NCBI GenBank assembly: GCA_036245525.1
Contig: BTPG01000005.1
Location: 116,098,506-116,162,505, forward strand
DNA length: 64,000 bases
Direction: 5' to 3'
DNA from: Semisulcospira habei
Lineage: Eukaryota > Mollusca > Gastropoda > Semisulcospiridae
The notes beneath the pieces are model-generated. The model ran no database searches and was not told where the DNA came from. It worked only from the letters and a program-made list of their open reading frames with translations. The stretch's first letter is position 1. Each line of letters opens with the position of its first letter. Below are positions 9,771 to 21,216 of the stretch, piece after piece. The translations under genes and the position numbers were made by a program.

Positions 9771-11640
9771 AGCAGGACGAGCACTATGCCTAGGACATCG
9801 GCCGGTGCCAACCAACTTGTAAGTTCGGAGAAGACCCAGTATGAGGTTGGCCCGCGACATGTGGGCCCCCCAATCCTCGACTCTAGTCCGGCACAGACGA
9901 TTGGCATCCCACTTTTTTGTCGTTGGCGGTGCTCCGCCCAGGCGTCTGGGTCCACCTCGCGGCGGAGGGTCGATGGAAGGAGTGCACGACCGGACAATTC
10001 TGCTGAGCTTGCGGGCGCCCGCTCGCCAGGTTAAGTAGAGATGAGCCGGGTTCATGCCGATTCACACGCACAGTGGGAAGAACCTAGCAGACGTCCGTCA
10101 GGACTAGACTTAGGTCGACTGATCCTTCCACAAGTCCAACAGCTGTGTTCGGCCTCAAGTCCGTTACAAGTACCGTCACCCCGGGCGAGACTACAGGAGT
10201 GGCAGCCTCTCGCCTGTCGCTTCCGGGCAGGTCGTCTGGTCCTACGCTGGTTGCGCTGTACGCCTGCCAGCCCAGCACAGAGATACGGCATCCATCCCAG
10301 GGACGTTGCTTTTACACTGGACAGGATGAGACTGCCGGCTGTGGGTGGCCCGCACGACGCACAGATACTGTGAGCGCAGCCTTGTCCTCGGCTCGCCACC
10401 CCGCCTCCGGGGCAGCTTCCAGCCACTACTAGTCTGGTGATGTGTACACTTTGCAAGCGCTTACAGCTGGAAGGTAAGTTAAGCGCTGTCAGCTAACGAG
10501 CCGTTATTCCTTAGTAGCTTCGGCGACAACATGGTGCCCGCCGGCACCCCAGGATGTTAGCACGTTTTTCTCCAGTCCCGGGTCTTGGCACATCTGCCTG
10601 CGAAGACGGCACTTGACTTCGCATAACTGAGCAACTGTACTGGTCTGCGGAGGCGATACAGAAGATTACAGTTTCTCGAGAACCACACTCCATGACGGTG
10701 TTCAAGAAGAAGAAAAACTGAGCCTCTATTGTTCTGAGTTTCAAGGATCGGAGACACTCCCTCCTCTAGCCGCGGTTACGAGCTTCCTGGCTTCCGGTCT
10801 TCTCCTACCCCGCTGCTTACCACTCCTGGGTTGACGCCTTGTCGGCTTCCACTTCGTGTGAACAGTGACTTCAGTTGCTCCCTTCGCTTCGACCTCCCGA
10901 CTTGGTAGCGGCTACAACAGTTGACGCGCGCACCACGTGTACCAGTTCGTCACCGCCCCATCCTTCGGCGGGGAGCCCGCCCGAGACTTCGCCTCAGTGC
11001 TGACTTGGACTGGGCCTTCAGCCCGGACCCAGTGACTTCCTAGATGATACAGAGCTAGTCGGAGTCCTCCTCGGACGGCGTTGCGTTCTAGTCTTCCCCA
11101 GAAAGGAGAAGAGGACACCGTCTCCAGTCGTTCCCTCCGCTTACCCCTGATGGCGTACCTGCTGGGGTCGGGTACTCCCTCCGGTGGCTCTCGCAGCCTC
11201 TGGGGGTTCTACCGTGGCTGTACTCCATTACAGACAGGACAAGTCGGACGTCTTCGTGCTCCACATCAACATCCCTAGACGATCCCCTCACGGAATCGGT
11301 TGGAGCCCTCCTTGAGATGGATCGAGACGCACTTGGGATCCCCGTGGCTGACATGGTCCCTGGTCTATGTGGGCAAGTTCAACCTCTCACCTTACCGGGG
11401 ATGGACCTCGCACTGACCTCACGAAGGGCAGCTTCTGAAGCAGCGAACGCAGCTCTTCGCGAACCCAGCGCAGCGGCTGTCCCAAGAACAGATGTACTCC
11501 GCCAGACGGGGACCTCGGCGTCGGGGATGGGTAAGTTCCACAGCGGACCTTCTACCCCCTTGATGTCTCTACTGCCCCCACCTTAGCGACTCCTGCTTCC
11601 CCCTGGACGACCCTCGGCAGGCGACCTCGAGCCTCAGGTT
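9770..11640 (+). pseudogene. Decayed middle of DIRS copy B
   Basis: By position this should hold the end of gag and the reverse transcriptase. No recognisable RT catalytic motif or open frame survives. Nothing else was found here. Confidence 0.4.
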
Positions 11641-12240
11641 CCGGTGCGACCGATGCTACGCCCTCACCTTCTTCATGGGACGGATCCCGACCGGCGCGCA
11701 ACGGGAGTTCTCACCTTCTCCCCTCCTCCCGAGATGGCCCTCGCATCGATACAAGTTCCACCACCAGGAGCGCTCCGCTGTTACCAAGACCCTACCCTGC
11801 CTCCGCCGGATGGCCTCCAGTCTTACTTGTCCAGCTTCGGGTGCCTCGTCTCCGAGGCCAGGAGCTTCTCGCCCCCTCCAACGGCGCCACAGTGGTCGAC
11901 TACTTCAGAAGCAGGCGGGGCACGCATCCTCTCCCTGTACTTCCTCCTCGGCATTTTCGTTGGTGCAAAGATCGTGACATCACTTCTGAGCAAGAGACTT
12001 CCCGGGGCTTCCGCATGACCTGCCAACTCCTCGCTCATCGCAGCCTGCTTCTCCGCACAGAGTGGACAGAGTCCAGACATCGGGTGATCTGCGCAGCGGA
12101 CACTTCCCCTGATCGTGCTGAGATGAGATCGACAGCTTCCCTCCTTCATCTCGCCGATTCCAGACCCGCTTGCCTGGCCAGTCGACGCTTCCTCCATCCC
12201 GTGCGACGGCCTGGTCGCCTACGGTGACGGTGCGCGTCCC
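11640..12240 (+). pseudogene. DIRS copy B RNase H remnant
   Basis: Frames contain ATVVDYFRSRRGTHPLP and, near 12170-12215, DPLAWPVDASSIPCDGLVAY. These align with the RNase H domain and the following 'DPLAWAVDALSIPWDGL' block seen in copy A. Frameshifts break the protein. Confidence 0.65.
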
Positions 12241-12429
12241 TAAGTTCTACTCAAGCTCAGCGGGTACAACGCGATTCCGCTCCAGGTGGCCCGTTCTGCT
12301 GGACCAAGTCGTGGACCACCGGTCGCCTGGACCTTGCCACGACTCCACCGCAGTGGTTTTCCATCTCGCGCACGATGCTTAGCATTCAAGACAGGCACTG
12401 TACCACCCATGTCTCGAACGGCTCCTCCT

Positions 12430-13425
12430 TCACGCCCGGAGATAGTGCGGCAAGCCCTCGCCTCCAGAGGTTTCTCAGGTGCGACAGTGGCAGCATCGCT
12501 ACAGCCCGCGGAATCTCGACCAGACGATTCTACGAAGGGAAGGGGCGAGTCCTGTGCAACTGTTTGACGGCATGCGCCTCTCCCCCGCATTGACAGAACT
12601 CAGCTGGTGGACACCTTCCTAGCGGTTCACCTGCCAGCGTTAGCATCTATCACCATTCGCGGCTACATGTCATGGTCGCTGTCACGTACCGACTCTTGGG
12701 ACGTCCCAACCCGGATAACTGCAAGACCTTGCCGACCTGATGGCCCACTTTGGTCTACAACGTCCCGCCCTTCCAGTTGGCAAGACTACCAGACGTGACA
12801 ATGGAGACCTGCTTCCTACTGGTCCTCGCGTCGGCGTCCTAGGTCAGCGAGCTGCATGCCCAATCAGCACGCCCCGCTTGTTGCAGTTCCCAATGGATGG
12901 CGCGGCACTACTGCTACCTGACCCGGCGTTCTCACCAAGAACCTAGCGCCTTGGCTGCCCCGCAGTTGGTCACCATTCAACCATTGAGAGACCCAGGTCC
13001 ACCTGGGAGTCCAGACAACAGGACCCGGTGAGGGCCTTAGGCGTATTCCTGCGCCGGACCAAGCCGCTTCGCAGGGAACAGACCCGCCCACCCCTCCCTC
13101 TCTCCCCAGGTAGAAATGACAACTCAGCCCTAACGATATCCTCCTGGCTCCGTTGGGTGATACGCTCCACCAACCAGGACCTCGCCCCTGGTAAAGCCAA
13201 ACGAATGATCATCAGGGCACATGAGGTCAGAGCCATGGCCGCAAGCCTTGCTGTCGACCGCAACTCTGCTGTCAAAGACGTTGTGGCGACCGTAGGATGG
13301 CGAGCGGAGACAACCTTGCCCGCTTCTGCTTGCTTGACCTCTCCAGCCAGCGCCGGAACCTCTCGCTGGTGGGAGACTTCGTGGCAGCGCAACACTCCCT
13401 CCCGGCGCCCTTGGCGCCATAAGTA
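12430..13425 (+). pseudogene. DIRS copy B tyrosine recombinase (partly open)
   Basis: The C-terminal catalytic half is open from 13028: ISSWLRWVIRSTNQDLAPG, then IRAHEVRAMAASLAVDRNSA and KDVVATVGWRAETT. HEVRA supplies the catalytic His/Arg pair. The region that should carry the nucleophilic Tyr is frameshifted, and the aligned codon reads Cys, so the enzyme is probably dead. The N-terminal half (IVRQALASRGFSGATVA near 12445) is in other frames. Confidence 0.72.
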
Positions 13426-13519
13426 TCTTTGCTAAAATTAGAGGGAGGTTGCTTAGGGAGGGTGGCTCTAGTAGCCTCTAAGGCGTGGGTTAGGGGCGTT
13501 ATAGCGGCACCTGCCTCCT

Positions 13520-13640
13520 CTTCGGGATTCTTCCTATTAGTAATACCATCGGTAATGTGTTTTGAGGAAACAAATGAATTTTTCTTTAAAATAAATTTTG
13601 TTTCCTCAAAACACATTACCGATGATATTACTAATAGGAA
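13520..13640. repeat. Head-to-tail junction of DIRS copies B and C
   Basis: 'CCTATTAGTAATACCATCGG' followed by TAATGTGTTTTGAGGAAAC (13528-13566) is the reverse complement of GTTTCCTCAAAACACATTAC followed by CGATGATATTACTAATAGG (13601-13639), apart from one difference. The first is the end of copy B and the second the start of copy C. The junction is therefore a palindrome with arms of about 39 bp and a short AT-rich centre. Confidence 0.8.
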
Positions 13641-14257
13641 AGTATCTAAGCTAGACTAATTTTAGCCAAAAATTGTTGTGTACATGGTAGGGGAGGTAAT
13701 AAGGGGCACTCTAGCCTAGGCCGTGACCCGAGTAGCCTCCCCTTCATCCCATCCACCCACCGGATGCTTACCAGTCTGTTTCTTCGCTAGACAGTGGAAG
13801 GTTGTGTACATGGATAGCTCTCCTTCTAGGGAGAAACTAGTATTGGTGGTTTCGACCTTCCTTGTTGGAAGTGCTAGCAGCTGTGTGGGGACACTTGCTC
13901 TGTGGTTTTTCTCGTCAGTTCTGCGGATTCTTAGGCCTGACGTGCCTTGTAGTGACTTGGTGAGCTGTGCTCATGTACCGCTGCTTGCGGCTGTGTATGG
14001 TGTGGACCGGTCGTCGTCTGTCCTGAACTTTCCGCTTCGGTGGGGCTAGACCTTGTGCTATGCTGGGATGCTTGCCTGCGGGTTCCTCGTGGGTGTTCAT
14101 GTTGTACTTCACCGTACGAGCCTATGGCGACGTTGGGATCTGATGCCACGGGCCACAGACTTGGACTAGCTGGCGGCAGACTGGGTTCTCCTCCGGCTGT
14201 CCTGGCTGGGCTTCGCCGAGGGACGGTTTGGTTTGCCGTGTTTGCCTTTATGTCAAT

Positions 14258-14524
14258 GTAAAACCTCGGTTGTTGCTCTCGGCCGGCGAACAGGGGATGG
14301 GGAAGAGCATCGGGCATTGGCATGTGCCGTATGCTAGAAGCTCCGATAGAACAGCGGTGCAAAACTTTCTCAGCACGCAGGTAACCCAGGTTCGAACCTC
14401 ATAGATGTCGATATTAAAAAAACAACAACAACAACAACTTCGTTTCATTTTATATGCACGGATACTTGTTGCGGACCCTTAGGGGTCTCGCTCGCTTGCT
14501 TTTTTTTTGCACTATGTGTTGCAG
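14258..14524 (+). other. Candidate leader intron in DIRS copy C, with a tRNA/SINE-like insert
   Basis: Boundaries TCAAT|GTAAAACCTCGG and GTGTTGCAG|TA match those of copies B and D except for one donor base. The extra length comes from an insert near 14340-14440. It contains CCCAGGTTCGAACCTC, which resembles a tRNA B box, and an (AAC)n tail, which suggests a SINE fragment. Confidence 0.4.
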
Positions 14525-14579
14525 TATGCAGTTCCGCTTGAGCGGCTGGCGCCAGCCCCAGTAACATCTCCAGCATCGG

Positions 14580-15600
14580 TGGCTGCCACAGACCCGACTA
14601 GTGGTTTGCCACCTATTGTGGAACCTCGAGCATTGCGGGTTTCGATGCAGGAGACACGGACATCGACCTGGGTAAGCCCCACAGACCCGACTAGTGGCTC
14701 TTACCAGGTGACAGAGCCTTCAACGCCGTGGCTTAGGCCGCGAGCCCGCGGCTCTCACGCCGGCAGCCACCACATTCCCGCCTAGTGGTCTCTGTCCGGT
14801 CGCAGATCCTTGAGCGCCGAAAGCTAGGCCTCAAGACAGAACCATTCCCGGCACAAGGATCCCGCACCAGTAAGCCCCACAGACCCGACTAGTGACTTAC
14901 CAGGTGACAGAGCCTTCAACGCCGCGGCTTAGGCCGCGAGCCCGCGGCTCTAGCGCCGGCAGCCTCCACAGTCGCGCCTAGTAGTCTCTGTTCGGTCGCA
15001 GGTCCTCGAGCGCCGAGAGCTAGGCCTTGAGACAGAACCCCTTCTCGGCACAAGGATCCCGCACCGGTAAGCCCCACAGACCCGACTAGTGGCTCTTACC
15101 TGGTGACAGAGCCTTCAACGCCGCGACAGAAAGCGAGCATGTTAACTGACATGTGTTCGGCCTCTACCGTCCCGAGAACGCACTCCAGCATTGTTGCTGC
15201 CACAGACCCGTCTAGTGGTAGGTCATCGGTTGTGGAGCCTCGAGCAGCACGGGATAGACTGATGCGTAGACAGATGACATCAGCCCGAGAACGAACTCGA
15301 GCATCGGTGTACTGCCACAGACCCGATGACTGGTACTTCACCGGTTGTGGAGCTGCGAGTGTCTTCGGATGGACTGAAACGTGGACATCCGCCACCATCC
15401 CGGGACGGAACTCCAGCTTCGGGGACGGCCACAGACCGACTAGTGGTTTCGCCGGTTGTGGAGCCTCGACTGAAGTGGTATGGACTGGGGGCACGGGATA
15501 GACTGATGCATGACGACCGACATCAGCCCGAGAACGGACTCCAGCACCGGGGACTACCACAGACCCGACGAGTGGTTTCACCGGTTGTGGCACCTCGTAT
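14580..15600. repeat. Tandem repeat in DIRS copy C gag (about 95- and 190-bp periods)
   Basis: 'CACAGACCCGACTAGTGG' or close variants occur at about 14588, 14683, 14878, 15074, 15203, 15311, 15431 and 15561. The three units between 14683 and 15074 are about 190 bp each and nearly alike, with 'CAGAGCCTTCAACGCCG' in the middle. The later units are shorter and end in 'GTGGAGCCTCGAG'. Confidence 0.72.
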
Positions 15601-17500
15601 GGCACGGATTAGGCCAGCTTCTGCCTCTATCCTTTGTAAAGAACACGAGTCCAGCCGGAGGTTGGCATCCCCTCTCCAAGGTTGGGACAGGGGATCAGGA
15701 CCAGATAAGGATGCTGGACTGACGAGCGCCCGCTCGTGGGATAGAAGATTGTGGACGAGACGGGTTCGCGCGAGATGACACGCCCCGTCTACCCTCCGGG
15801 GACGCCGTTCGCCGCACCACGGGGGTTACCCTGCATGGTTAGACTATGACGCCCGTGGTGAGTGACGAGTTCCTCGGCAGGATGAGGATGCTGGTCCGTG
15901 CAGCGCTCGGGTGCCATACGCCGCTGGACGGAGACTACTCCTAGAACTTTGGCTGGCGCACGCCAACTCGTAGGTAATGAGAGCACCCACTCGTCGGTTA
16001 GAAGGATGCTGGACGAGACGGGATCGCGATGAGCGGCCTCACCCGTCTCCCCTCCGGTGCGGCATGGCTAAGGTTGGCAGGACCATGTGGCGCTTGTGGG
16101 AGTTGGCACTCCGACCCTCGTCCAGCTCAGTCGTTAGGCGCCCGCTCTTAGGGCTTTGACAGGGGACCACGTATCGTCTGCTGACCTAGTGTGCTCCCGC
16201 TCGTCGGGTTGGTAAGTGACGAGTCGAGATCGTGACGAGTTTCCTTGAAGCTTCGGCGTCTCGCTCCAAAGGCAGTACTTAGTTTAGTGGTTGATTGGGG
16301 GTTAACGCTGACAGTCGACTAAGGTGTCTCAGGGCGGAGGTTCAATGCAAGGCATTCAAATCCGGACAAGGCTGTTGGGCTTGCGTACACCCGTCCGTTG
16401 GTTAGAGGTTAACGGACGAGCCGGGTTCACATCGTTTGCACTCCCCTTCTACTCAGATCGCTGCAGACGGGCCTTGAGCGTGGACGTACGAGCGGGCTGC
16501 CGTTCCATGAGGGCTACCGCGCTCGCGGGACAGGCCGCTGCTGCCACAGACTGCTTACTGCGCCTTGGATGCGCCCGTCCCTGGGCCTGCGTCCAGACAA
16601 GAGTATGGCCGACCTAACCTGCCACAGGCCAACACAGTTTCTGCCTCCAGCCCAGTGCAAGTACCTTCACCCCGGCCGAGACTACGGGGCATGGTGCGGC
16701 GTGCACCTGTCACTCACGGGACAGGTTGTCTCGGGTTGCACGGGTTACGACGCAAGCCTTCCGGCCCAACACGGGGCTACAGCTTCCCTGGACGGGGTGA
16801 ACCTGCGGGGTTTGCACGCCCGTGTGGCGCTTAGAGGCTTGAGCGTAGCCTTAGCGTCGGCCGCCGAGGCAGCTAGTAGGGTTGCGTGTACACATGTCAC
16901 GGGGTTATTCAAGGGTGTATACTGGGTAGAGGGTTACAGCTGGCAGGTATGTTAGCGCTGTGGTTTCGTGATCCGCCTTATTCTCTTAGTAGCTTCGCCT
17001 ACCGGCGCCCTAGGGCTGGCGGACAGTTCTACGGTCCTGGGCCTTGCGCGTCGTCTTGTGGAGACGGTGCTTGGCTATGCTTGTCTGAGCCTTTTCTGGA
17101 CTTCGTTCCGCGCATCGAGGATCGGAGGCTTCCTGCTCTTGCCGCGGTTAGGAGTTCCTCACGGACATCCTGGGAGAAGAATTCCTTCTGCGCGTCAACA
17201 GTCAGCCCATCTCCAGACGTTTCCTTCAGTTTGCCTTCGGCGGTGTGATTTACCAGTGTTGCATGCTCCATTCGGTGTCAGTCGCAGCCTCCGGGGTTTC
17301 AACCGTAGCTGTTCATCTTAGTGGACAGGACCAGTTGGACGTCTTCGTGCTCCACTCGACTTCCCTAGTCGATCTTCTCGTGCGATACCGGTCGGGGTCC
17401 TCGTGGGAGAAGGATCGAGATGCACTTCTGGATTCCTTGACAGGCTCAGCTTCCTGATCTACGTGGGCAAGTCCGACTTCACGTCGCAGCGCCGCTTGGC
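15600..17500 (+). pseudogene. Decayed middle of DIRS copy C
   Basis: Expected by position to hold the end of gag and the reverse transcriptase. Only short open stretches remain and no catalytic motif was recognised. Confidence 0.4.
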
Positions 17501-17659
17501 CTAGGGATGGATTCTCGCATCGACCTCACGAAAGACGACTTCCAGATCCAGCACGGTGGTTGTTTCAAGAGCAGGCGTCCTACGCCAGACGATGACTTTA
17601 GCTTCAGAATCTGGTGGGTACTGCAGCGGAACTTCGTCCCCTACGTTGCCTCTAATGCC

Positions 17660-17684
17660 CCCCCCCCCCCCCCCCCCCCCCCCC
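17660..17684. repeat. Poly(C) tract in DIRS copy C
   Basis: An uninterrupted C run. The aligned site in copy B (near 11574) has only CCCCC, so this is an expansion within copy C. Confidence 0.9.
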
Positions 17685-17689
17685 CGCTT

Positions 17690-18500
17690 CAGCTGCTACC
17701 GCTTCTCCACGGACGACCCTTGTCAGACGACCTCGAGTCTCGGGTTCGGGTGCGGCCGGTGCTCCATCCTCACCTTCTTCGCTGGGCGGATCCCGTCTTC
17801 CTTGCGACGGGGGATTCCTCTTCTCAACCTCACCCCAGATGTCCCTGGCGCCGTCGCAAGTCACACTGCCATGGGTGCTCACCTGCTGCAGAGATTATAC
17901 TCAGCCTTCGGCAGATGTGCTCCGGACCTGGTGGCCCAGTGTCGGATGTCACGTCAGCGACGTCAGGAGCTTCTCGTCCTCTCCGACAGTGCCACAGTCG
18001 TCGACTATGTTAGAAGCAGGGCGGGACGCAGTGCCTCTCCCTTCCTTCCCCCTCTGCCAGGGGCTCCGTTGGTGCGCAGCAGAGACGTCGCTACCCGAGA
18101 AAGAGTCTTCACGAGACTGTCGCATGACCTGCCGACTCCATCGCGTGCCGCGGCCAGCAGCTCCGCTCCAATGGACGCGCCGTCTGGACATCTTCGGGTG
18201 ATTGGTGGAGCTGGGAGTTCACTATGATCGCGCCGACTTGGTACCGACAGCTTCCTCGCGTCGTCCTCCACCGTTTCTTTGCCGCTAGCCTGAGTGGTCG
18301 ACGCTTTCTACCCCTCTTGGGTCGGCCTCGTCACCTCGGCGTACCTCCTACGGTGCTTACTCCAAGCTCCGGCTTAGCTAAGATGACAACGCGGTCCTGT
18401 TCCTCGTGGACACTTCCTGTGGAAGGTGCTAGTGGATCGCCGGCCTCTTACCCGCGCTGGGAAACCACGCACGTTGATTACAAGACCTGAGAATTCTCGT
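17690..18500 (+). pseudogene. DIRS copy C RNase H remnant
   Basis: Fragments such as SDSATVVDYVRSRAG (around 17980-18025) match the RNase H block that reads ATVVDYFRSRRG in copy B. Several frameshifts are present. Confidence 0.6.
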
Positions 18501-18654
18501 CAAAGCACAGCTCAGAGGGCTCAAGGTCGCGGCCCTCCGACCCTGTGGACCTTGCCTAGGCTCCCCCGCTGCAGCTTCCGACACCATGCATGATGCTCTA
18601 CCTACCGCGACAGGCGGTGTCCCAACTTGCCCAACCGACTCCTCCTCCACCTTG

Positions 18655-19735
18655 CCTGGAGATGGTGCGGCGAGCCCTCGTGGCTAGAGGCTTCTCCGGT
18701 GCTGCAGTGGAGGCCATCGCTACAGCTCGCAGATCCTCGACCAGACGGGTCTACAAAGGGAAGTGGCGAGTCCTGTGCTACGGGTGTGATGACAACGACT
18801 CAACCCCACGCAGTTGACGGTGTCTCCCAGCTGTCGGAGTTCCTCTGGCTGTTCACTGACCAGCATTCAGCGTCAATCACCGTTTGAGGCTACCTGGCTA
18901 TGATTGCGGACACATACCGGCTTTGGGGACGATCCGACCCTGGCGACTGCAGGGCCTCGCCGATCTTGGCCTCCTTCGGGCAACAACGGTCCGCCCTTCG
19001 CTCGCTCGTGCCATGATGGGAGCTGCCCTGGGTGCTGACCTGGCTCAACTCTGCCTGCTTCAACCCTATCCAGTTGGCGCAGTTCCCGGACGTGATGCGG
19101 AAGACTTGCTTTCTACTGGCCCTCGCCTCTGCCTCCAGGGTCAACGAGCTGCACACCCTTCAGCACGGCCCGCATCCTTTCAGTTCGGGACGGACGGCTC
19201 TGTTCACCGGCTTCCAGATCCGACATTTTGCGCTAAGGCCCGATCTCCTGTGGCTGCCCTCAAGTGGTCACCTTTCCTCCTTACGAGTCCAGGCTCTTCC
19301 CGAGAGTCCAGACAACAGGACCCGGTGAGGACTTTACGCATTTTACCTGCGCCGGAACAAGCCGCTACGCAGGGGATGCACCCGCCTTCTCCTCCCTCTG
19401 TCCCCAGGTAGACATGACATCTCAGCCCGGATGATATCCTGGCTCCGTTAGGTGATACGCTCCCCTACCAGGATCTCCCCTGATGCAGCCAAACAAATGA
19501 ACATCAGGGCGCACAAAGTCAGAGCCATGACCGCTAGACTAACGGTCAACCGCAACTGCACGGTCAAAGATATCGTGGCGGCCGGGGGATGGCAAGCGCA
19601 GTCGACCTTGGCCCGACTCTACCTGAGGGACCTCTCCAGCCAGCGCCAGAACCTTCGCTGGTGGGAGACGTCATGGCGGAGCAACACTCCCTCCCGGGAG
19701 TCCGCAAAGTCGGCGGGGAGTCGCGGCGAGTAGCC
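18655..19735 (+). pseudogene. DIRS copy C tyrosine recombinase (broken)
   Basis: Pieces include LEMVRRALVARGFSGAAVEA, QFPDVMRKTCFLLALASAS and, from 19452, AAKQMNIRAHKVRAMTARLT with KDIVAAGGW and LARLYLRDLSSQ. The catalytic HxxR is kept as HKVR and the Tyr is kept in LYLRD. There is a TAG where other copies have Trp (about 19448-19450), and at least two frame changes. Confidence 0.72.
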
Positions 19736-20267
19736 CCAAGGCACGCCGAGAGGGGTTCATGGCGCGGTGTGCGCGAGAACTCCCCCGAAGGCTGTGGGAA
19801 CGACTGGGACGAGTGTGACATCGCGGGGCGCGAGGGGATCAGCTCTGGCCGGTAGCCCTGGCTGTGCCGGGAGATGGAGACCAACTCCGAGGGGAAGGGC
19901 TCTTCCCGTAGCGGCGACTGTCCGAGCATAACTCCGAACTATGAGGCCTGAGAGTGCTGGGGGTGGCTGACGGACGGCGACTAGAGGAAGCTAGCTCAAG
20001 AGTACGTGTCTCCCGAGTGCTCTGTCTCTCGGCTGCCCCTTGTGGAGGACCATGCGAGACTGGCAAAGGTCTCTCGACCACTCCCTGCGAAGTGTCATGC
20101 GAGACGGGGTGGACTCTCCTGGCCATCGCTATGAGAGAGCTAACAGGACTGAGTCCAGAGTCCGGCGGGAAGTGGAACCCACAATCTCCGAGGTCGCACG
20201 ACGGCGCGGAGATTTGGGTGACGCGGGGGCTAAGGCGTTATAACTGTACCCACTGACCTGTCACTGG

Positions 20268-20960
20268 CTAAAGGCATGGTAGAATCCTTAGCCCCCGGGC
20301 GGCGGCCCTGATAAAACTCCCAAGTTGCGACCACTTCCGCTCCTTCCACGCAGCACACTGAGCGCAGGTACAGGCCGAGGAGCAGCCGGAACAGGGAAGA
20401 CACCAGTATGAGAGTTCCTTCGGCGACAGGAATCCCTTACATCTCCTGCAGGTGCGTAGCTGTGCGCTGCAACACAAAGCGGAAACCATGAAGCAACCGC
20501 GCGGGGCCAGCACGAAAGGCCCTGTGAACAGTACTCACAACCGGTCGAGGGCTAAGCCCAGACGCGACGGAAAAATTGGAGAAATTTCCACGGAATATGC
20601 CGACGGTGCTGTAAACAGTCCGTTTACATGTAGGCATAACCCGAGGCCTTACCTCGCCATCCTCTAGCCACTAGCGAAGTTTGCAAGGTAGCATAGTAGC
20701 AGAACAATCCAATAGAGTGGCTGAAGCCGGTGAACCGTTCACGGTGAAGCTAAGGGTAAGACTGGCGGGTATACATGGCTCACGTGACCGGATGGAGGGA
20801 GGGGAGACTACCCAGTCACTTGGATACAACTCTCCGAGTTACACCCCTTGTTGTGTAGGTACACACATAGGGTCTTAGGCTGAAATCGGATAAGTTAAGG
20901 GGTATATTCCAGATAGTAATGCCATCGGTAAGTATTTTTCGAAAAAATACATTTTAGAGA
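20268..20960 (-). pseudogene. Inverted DIRS 5' end with Cys-rich gag motif
   Basis: On the minus strand 20513-20268 reads LRTCRRCKGFLSPKELSYWC, LPCSGCSSACTCAQC and AAWKERKWSQLGSF, the same Cys/His module as in copies A, B and D. The leader and terminal motif follow outwards to 20960. It is therefore the start of a DIRS element facing copy C. Confidence 0.65.
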
Positions 20961-21114
20961 AAAATACATTTCTGTGACCCTTTGGGAAATCCTGCTGACC
21001 CTCTGGCAACTGTAAACTTAATCTGCAGTGCTACATCTCACCCCCTATATTTAAGAAAAAAATCAACACTATTATATATCATGATTGTTTAGTAGAATTT
21101 TTTTAAAAAAGTCT

Positions 21115-21192
21115 TTGGCTGTCGTTCATAGTTGAGGTGATTCCTGCAGGAATCACCTCAACTAGAAGCGCGACTGACAGCCACAGGGTTTA
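21115..21192. mobile_element. Small palindromic element with GATTCCTGCAGGAATC core
   Basis: 'TTGGCTGTC' at 21115 pairs with 'GACAGCCACAGGG' ending at 21188. 'TAGTTGAGGTGATTCC' pairs with 'GGAATCACCTCAACTA' around a TGCA centre. It shares the TTGGCTGTC ends with the 39-bp element at 5365 and the GATTCCTG core with 37909-37992 and 42753-42846. It ends about 25 bp before the exon at 21217. Confidence 0.65.
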
Positions 21193-21216
21193 CCCATGTG
21201 TTTTGGTGTGTTTTAG

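Larger units (their letters stand above)
7619..13589 (+). mobile_element. DIRS-like retrotransposon, copy B
   Basis: Starts at the terminal motif TTGTTTCCTCAAAACACATT with ACCGATGGTATTACTAATAG, and ends with the reverse complement of that motif at 13522-13585. In between are a long leader with repeats, a candidate leader intron, the Cys-rich gag motif, a tandem-repeat gag region, RNase H remnants and a tyrosine recombinase. It has no right terminal repeat of its own: copy C begins directly where copy B's complementary region ends. Frameshifts throughout make it non-coding. Confidence 0.78.
13590..20960 (+). mobile_element. DIRS-like retrotransposon, copy C, with an inverted DIRS 5' piece at its right end
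   Basis: Begins at the same terminal motif as copy B and carries in order a leader, a gag tandem-repeat region (14580-15600), a decayed RT/RNase H (17500-18500) and a tyrosine recombinase (18655-19735). From about 19740 to 20960 the sequence corresponds to a DIRS left end in the opposite orientation. It finishes in TGCCATCGGTAAGTATTTTT with a complementary CGAAAAAATAC. This may be an extended right terminal repeat or a second, truncated inverted copy. Confidence 0.72.

Noticed and set aside
14340..14440. tRNA gene
   Set aside because: Only a B-box-like GGTTCGAACC is seen; there is no A box or cloverleaf, and it has an (AAC)n tail. More likely a SINE fragment.
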